Positions 47,657-51,494 of a DNA stretch of 51,494 nucleotides are shown here, in pieces. The translations under genes were made by a program, and so were the position numbers. A model generated the notes under the pieces. It did no database searches and was not told where the DNA came from. It worked only from the letters and a program-made list of their open reading frames with translations. Every line of letters begins with the position of its first letter. The stretch's first letter is position 1. Source of the DNA: Eubacteriaceae bacterium (GTDB lineage: Bacteria; Bacillota; Clostridia; Eubacteriales; Anaerofustaceae); the NCBI GenBank assembly GCA_009782875.1, contig WRIE01000016.1:1-51494 (forward strand). The letters are read 5' to 3'.

Positions 47657-47851
47657 TTGCAAAGCCGCATACAGAGTTATCTTTCTTTATCTTCCCTCTT
47701 CAAACAGTTGTTGTACACATCCTGCAAGATATCTTCTAAGGAACATGGGCAAAACCCGGTTGTAGAATCTTGGGGTATTGCACTATCATATATTTGCGTC
47801 CAGATCATTTCTCTTTTTTTGGCATGCAAATGCTACAAAACTCTGTTGTAA
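47657..47851 (+). pseudogene. Possible decayed paralogue of the preceding gene
   Basis: The reading SSLFKQLLYTS...EHGQNPVVESWGIALSYI parallels SHLAFFIRYLNKRFSGNNPIAESWEKALPRYF of the gene at 46500 (S.L, NP..ESW..AL in the same spacing). Only about 40 residues align and no ribosome site is present. The remaining 47481-47832 spacer has nothing else recognisable. Confidence 0.3.
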
Positions 47852-48270
47852 TATATCTTGAGGCTTTTCCTGACAAATCCAGCAAAAGCGCTTGCCCCCA
47901 ATAGGGAGAAGAACACTGTGCTGTTTATATTGCCTGCAATTGCTGTCGCCAATACTAACGAATACATAATAATGTCCAAACTCACAGAGCTTGATTCCCG
48001 TTTTATCGACTGTCTTCGCTCATCGTTTTCATGGATGTATAAGTCTCGCAGTTTCTCTTCGTTTCTGCTTACTAAAAATGATTTGATTGCAATTGCCAGC
48101 AAAGCTACTACCAGAGCTGCTGATACGCCAGTTTGGAACCCAGCAATGAAAGAGCTAACGCGGTCATTAGTCTTGTAATAATAGCCAAAGCCTATGCCCA
48201 ATACTGCTACTCCAACGCCAAGTAGCGCATATACTTGCCTTCTTAATACTTTCTTTTTAAAAGTTTCCAT
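47833..48270 (-). CDS. Membrane protein partner of an XRE regulator
   Basis: The protein has 145 residues with four hydrophobic segments (about 12-30, 40-62, 96-112 and 115-130) and a charged loop between the second and third (SRNEEKLRDLYIHENDERRQSIKRE). That charged motif is typical of small membrane proteins that follow YozG-like XRE regulators in Firmicutes. Its ATG overlaps the stop of the regulator (TAATG). Such pairs may sense the membrane or cell envelope; there is no direct evidence here. Confidence 0.75.
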   Translation of the reverse strand: METFKKKVLRRQVYALLGVGVAVLGIGFGYYYKTNDRVSSFIAGFQTGVSAALVVALLAIAIKSFLVSRNEEKLRDLYIHENDERRQSIKRESSSVSLDIIMYSLVLATAIAGNINSTVFFSLLGASAFAGFVRKSLKIYYNRVL

Positions 48271-48476
48271 TAATATTCCTCCAACTCAGAAAAGTCAAAT
48301 ACATCTTCAATTGATTTGCCGAAATACTTTGCTATTTTATAAGCTAGTATTAGAGACGCAGTGTATTTACCGATCTCAATTGATGTGATCGTCTGCCTTG
48401 TTACACCTACCTCCTTTGCTAGTTCTCCTTGGGTAATTTTTCGCGCTTTTCGTAGCTGTGGTATTTGAGTCTTCAT
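48270..48476 (-). CDS. Short XRE-family transcription regulator
   Basis: The protein has 68 residues, a single Cro/C1-type helix-turn-helix: QLRKARKITQGELAKEVGVTRQTITSIEIGKYTASLILAYKIAKYFGKSIEDVF. The length and sequence match the YozG/YgzD-like group. The ATG at 48476 is used, with GGAG about 11 nt upstream; longer readings add unrelated residues. It is the first gene of a two-gene operon with a membrane protein. Confidence 0.88.
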   Translation of the reverse strand: MKTQIPQLRKARKITQGELAKEVGVTRQTITSIEIGKYTASLILAYKIAKYFGKSIEDVFDFSELEEY

Positions 48477-48559
48477 TTTTACTGGCTCTCCATGTACAGT
48501 ATGCTTTTCATCAAAAGAATAGCACACTTTGCATAATATGTCAAGCAGGCTTTGCATTT

Positions 48560-49196
48560 TTTAAAAAATCACTTTATCATTTCAAGTTTGAAAGATGGAT
48601 CGGGAAGACTGCATGGGCAAAGACTATCCAGCCTTGGCATAAAAGACTATCTAAAAAACCTTTTGAAGACAATCACATACAGCCCGCATGCGGCACAGAG
48701 AGCAATAGGAATTTTTCGAGAGCCTCGAAAATGCCAACGTGATACGAGGTCGATTTCTACCACTGCTTTTGTTCCATGGATTGAATAGTTTGATAAACAA
48801 TAGAGAGTATAGCTGATAGTTGACTGAAGACAGGACCACTAGCAATATGCAACCTATTTGGCAAGGTTATAGATAGGGATGTAATTTGTAATGGCAAGAT
48901 GGCAGTAAAGCGAATTTGTGAAACCATAGGATATGGGTATGTTTGTTTTTAAGGGCTGCTGACTACTATTAGAGAGCGCCCAGCCATGCCCATTGCAAAT
49001 GATCATCCAATTGCTGAATGCTTAGATTGAATCTGTGCTTCCAATTATGGATGCTCTTTATTATTCTTGCATGCTTTTTTGGTAGAAAGCGCACAATACA
49101 AACAAGGCTGAATTTTCAACCAGAGACTGCACTGGCGAAAATCTAGCATTCACAATACCCGTTGATAACAATTCTTGATAGGTTGTTATCGGCAAT
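48560..49196. other. Spacer without recognisable genes
   Basis: Short frames (48552-48788 plus and others) lack ribosome sites and motifs. Nothing else is seen until the MBL-fold gene. Confidence 0.4.
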
Positions 49197-49206
49197 CTAA
49201 AGGAGC

Positions 49207-50334
49207 ATGGCAAAAATGGCATTTACTATAACGCTTTCTATTCTGATTTTTCTTGGTCTTTTTGTTGTAGTTTTCTTTTCTTCACCTAGATTTGGAAAAA
49301 AGCCTAAAGGCGAGTCGCTAGCCAAATTGCAAGTTTCCCCAAATTTTGTAGGCAGCCGATTTGTTAACCAATCCCCAAGGCTAACAAAAGACCAGAAAAA
49401 AAAAGACAGCGAGAAAAATATCTTTTTACAATTTTGGAAGTTTGCCATGGCTAAACCCTCATATCTAAAGCCCTCGACTACTCTGCCATCCATAAAGACT
49501 GATTTGATGTCGCTAGATTTAGACATAGACGTTTTGGTTTGGTTAGGACATTCAACTTTGTATATGCAGCTGGGCGGATGCCGTTTTTTAATTGACCCTG
49601 TTTTGATTTCTGGCTCCCCAGTGCCGTTCATTAATAAAGCATTCAAGGGATCTGATATCTACATTCCAAATGATATACCCAAAATAGATTATCTGCTTGT
49701 CACACATGACCATTTTGACCATTTAGATTATAAGAGTGTCAAATCTTTAAAAGACAAGATTGGAAAAGTGGTATGTGGATTGGGGGTGGGGGAACACTTC
49801 AAGCGGTGGAAATTTGACGGGAGCACAATTATTGAGCTTGATTGGTCTGACAGGATTGTTTTAAAAAACGGAAGCGAACTCTTTGCCTGCCCTGCCAGGC
49901 ACTATTCTGGCCGCTCTTCTTTTGGTTCAGACCTTGCGCTTTGGGTTTCGTTTGTGATCAAGATTGGAGGTTATACATTGTTTATAAGTGGAGATAGCGG
50001 ATATGACAAGCACTTTGGCGAAATATCAAAGCAGTTTGGAGCTATAGACTTGGCTATTATTGAAAATGGCCAATACGGGCATGGATGGAGAGATATACAC
50101 ATCATGCCGGATGAGTTGCTATTAGCGGTAGAAGAGATTGGAGCAAAGAAGCTGTTTACTGTCCATAACTCAAAATTTGCTTTAGCACAACATGGCTGGA
50201 TAGAGCCCCTTGACAACATATACAAAGCAGATAAAGAAAATGGGTATGGGCTGATGACCCCGATGATAGGAGAGGTGGTTCGCTTAAAAGATGAAACGCA
50301 AGTTTTTAATAACTGGTGGAAAACCATCGATTAG
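49207..50334 (+). CDS. MBL-fold hydrolase, NAPE-PLD/UlaG-like
   Basis: The protein has 375 residues. An N-terminal membrane anchor (about 5-25) is followed by a metallo-beta-lactamase fold: LGHSTLYMQ (113-121), the metal-binding HDHFDH (167-172) after DYLLVT, ISGDSGYDKHF in the third strand region, and a final LFTVHNSKFAL. This arrangement matches the N-acyl-phosphatidylethanolamine-hydrolysing phospholipase D group and related UlaG-like lactonases, so a membrane lipid or related substrate is possible. AAAGGAG precedes two nearby ATGs (49207 and 49216); the second has the better spacing. Confidence 0.9.
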   Translation: MAKMAFTITLSILIFLGLFVVVFFSSPRFGKKPKGESLAKLQVSPNFVGSRFVNQSPRLTKDQKKKDSEKNIFLQFWKFAMAKPSYLKPSTTLPSIKTDLMSLDLDIDVLVWLGHSTLYMQLGGCRFLIDPVLISGSPVPFINKAFKGSDIYIPNDIPKIDYLLVTHDHFDHLDYKSVKSLKDKIGKVVCGLGVGEHFKRWKFDGSTIIELDWSDRIVLKNGSELFACPARHYSGRSSFGSDLALWVSFVIKIGGYTLFISGDSGYDKHFGEISKQFGAIDLAIIENGQYGHGWRDIHIMPDELLLAVEEIGAKKLFTVHNSKFALAQHGWIEPLDNIYKADKENGYGLMTPMIGEVVRLKDETQVFNNWWKTID

Positions 50335-50642
50335 GGAGCAAGGTAGGATCGACTGTCAAAAAAAGCACTAGCTAAGCCCGTATCCCTGCTTGAGACACAC
50401 AAGGAACAATTTACATATTTTTCGGATACACGACCTGCAACTGTATTTTTGCTCCAGAAGCATCTGACACTGCACCCGGCATTTCTTGATTTGACATGCA
50501 GGGTGCATGAAGCAAGCACCTTCCTCACACCGTATTTTAGTCCTGAAATCCCAAAACCTGCAAATGATAGCTCATTTAATCGTTATTTTTTCAAGCTACG
50601 GCATTGCATCAGCAATTTCATTTATACAGTAAAGTGTGATTA
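50335..50642. other. Spacer with one uninterrupted but unassigned frame
   Basis: A plus-strand frame from about 50354 is open to 50700 (…THKEQFTYFSDTRPATVFLLQKHL…), running into the opposite-strand pseudogene. It has no ATG or ribosome site and no family. It may be a gene relic or chance. Confidence 0.3.
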
Positions 50643-51395
50643 CTACGATGTTTTTGCCTCTGCGTTATATTCCGTCCCTGTAGAAGTAATCAATGCATAG
50701 CTTTCGCTAAGTGGCTTTTCATGTTTGACGACTAAAAACTCACGCCCGTATATCCGGATATTGCCGATTTGCTTCTGGCCTGTGTCGATCTTGCTGTCGA
50801 GTATTTTCTGAAGCCAGTCCTTGGTTGTGTTGAGCGCCCACGCAGATACTCCTATTTCGCCCGCTCCGTTATTTGAGTGTATCGAAGTAGACATCCCCTC
50901 TTTTCTCACCTTCACAGACTCCACACAATCGGTATAAAACACCCATCCGTCGGTCAGTGTCACCGAAAAATTCTTTTTGTTGATCGGCTCAGTTTCCCAT
51001 ACCGACTCATTCGCCTCTTGTCTGGCAAATCCTATTGTGTCAAGTATTTCCTTGACTTTTGGCATTTCAAGCAGATATGCAAAGTCTTTTGCGGAAGAAC
51101 TGCCCTTTTCCGGTTTCACATCCGGATATACAGCGACAACCTTTGCGCCGAACGGGGTCGTGGCGGGGAAAACAAAAGGTAAAGGTTGCTTATAATAGAG
51201 CTGATACCCTGGGTATCGCCTAAAACGGCTTCGCTTGCCCTGGAAACCTACCGGAAGTATTTCACCGCAGTATATGTTTTCATGTGATTGTGGCTGTCAG
51301 CATACCCAATGAGTATATTGAAGCCTTCTCCTTCAATGTGCGCCTTTTGGTATTCCATTGAGTTGCCGGGCAATATTTTTTCGCCATATGTCTTA
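50643..51395 (-). pseudogene. Unknown gene truncated by IS and frameshifted
   Basis: The minus strand reads a C-terminal part of about 185 residues (FPATTPFGAKVVAVYPDVKPEKGSSSAKDFAYLLEMPKVKEIL ... LITSTGTEYNAEAKTS). Upstream the frame ends at a TGA near 51290, but the neighbouring frame carries on with GEKILPGNSMEYQKAHIEGEGFNILIGYADSHNHMKTYTAVKYF until the IS end at 51396. So one gene has a frameshift near 51245 and its 5' end has been removed or displaced by IS copy C. I do not recognise the family. Confidence 0.6.
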
Positions 51396-51494
51396 GAGGA
51401 TGTTTAGTATCTCCTCAAAAGAACAGAAATAAATGACAATACAAACATTTGACAAAATGTGCTCAAATGCCTTTCGCAAACCTTCCACAGCCTC
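51396..51494 (-). mobile_element. IS5-type element copy C, right end only (window edge)
   Basis: From GAGGATGTTTAGTATCTCC (51396) to the end of the window the sequence is the reverse complement of the 3' end of copy A (18490-18590), including the frame for the C-terminal ERHLSTF-like part of the transposase. It is preceded by TTA (51393-51395), the same target triplet. The element continues beyond the window, so whether this copy is complete cannot be told. Confidence 0.85.

Overview
The window reads as chromosomal DNA of a low-to-moderate GC Gram-positive anaerobe, most likely class Clostridia (Bacillota). Reasons: Firmicute-type gene orders (gyrB-gyrA; rpsO-pnp followed by a YmxH/YlmC-type sporulation gene and a DapG-like aspartokinase; parA-parB with exact Bacillus-type parS sites), strong AGGAGG-type ribosome sites, sigma-A style promoters and many hairpin-plus-T-run terminators. 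No rRNA, tRNA or CRISPR array was seen. ParABS and gyrBA usually lie near oriC, but no DnaA-box cluster is present here.

Layout. 1-940: decayed DNA. 944-10850, all minus strand: gyrA, gyrB; then rpsO, pnp, dut, ymxH, dapG and a two-ACT-domain protein. 11017-15523, plus strand: a DUF1015 gene, a class V aminotransferase, proB and proA. 15665-24132: rplS and its natural partners trmD and rimM, split apart by 6.8 kb holding a DegV protein, a candidate small RNA, an IS5-type fragment, a recombinase fragment, an unknown gene, a flavodoxin-like gene and a dead IS30-type element. 24339-29624: a GCS2-type glutamate-cysteine ligase translationally coupled to an ATP-grasp ligase (probable glutathione-like thiol pathway), a small membrane protein, parB, parA and two parS sites, one inside a 34-bp perfect palindrome. 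29625-34161: an insertion-sequence graveyard, including one IS nested in another.

34891-42693 is a chromosomal island of ordinary genes: a permuted papain-like protein, a MarR regulator with its ABC exporter (the regulator appears to start at an ATC codon, with operator-like repeats inside its promoter), an MgtC-type membrane protein with a leader of competing hairpins, an alkaline-phosphatase-superfamily enzyme, a UMF1-type transporter and an internally duplicated membrane protein. 43396-46092 looks like an envelope-sensing locus: a protein joining degenerate sigma-factor regions to an anti-sigma-like zinc motif and a membrane segment, a multi-pass membrane protein and an RsiV-like (DUF3298-type) protein. 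The last 5 kb hold unknown or broken genes, an XRE regulator with a membrane partner and an MBL-fold hydrolase, and end in a third copy of the IS5-type element, which truncates a pseudogene.

All functions are assigned by recognising motifs in translated sequence; no database search was possible.
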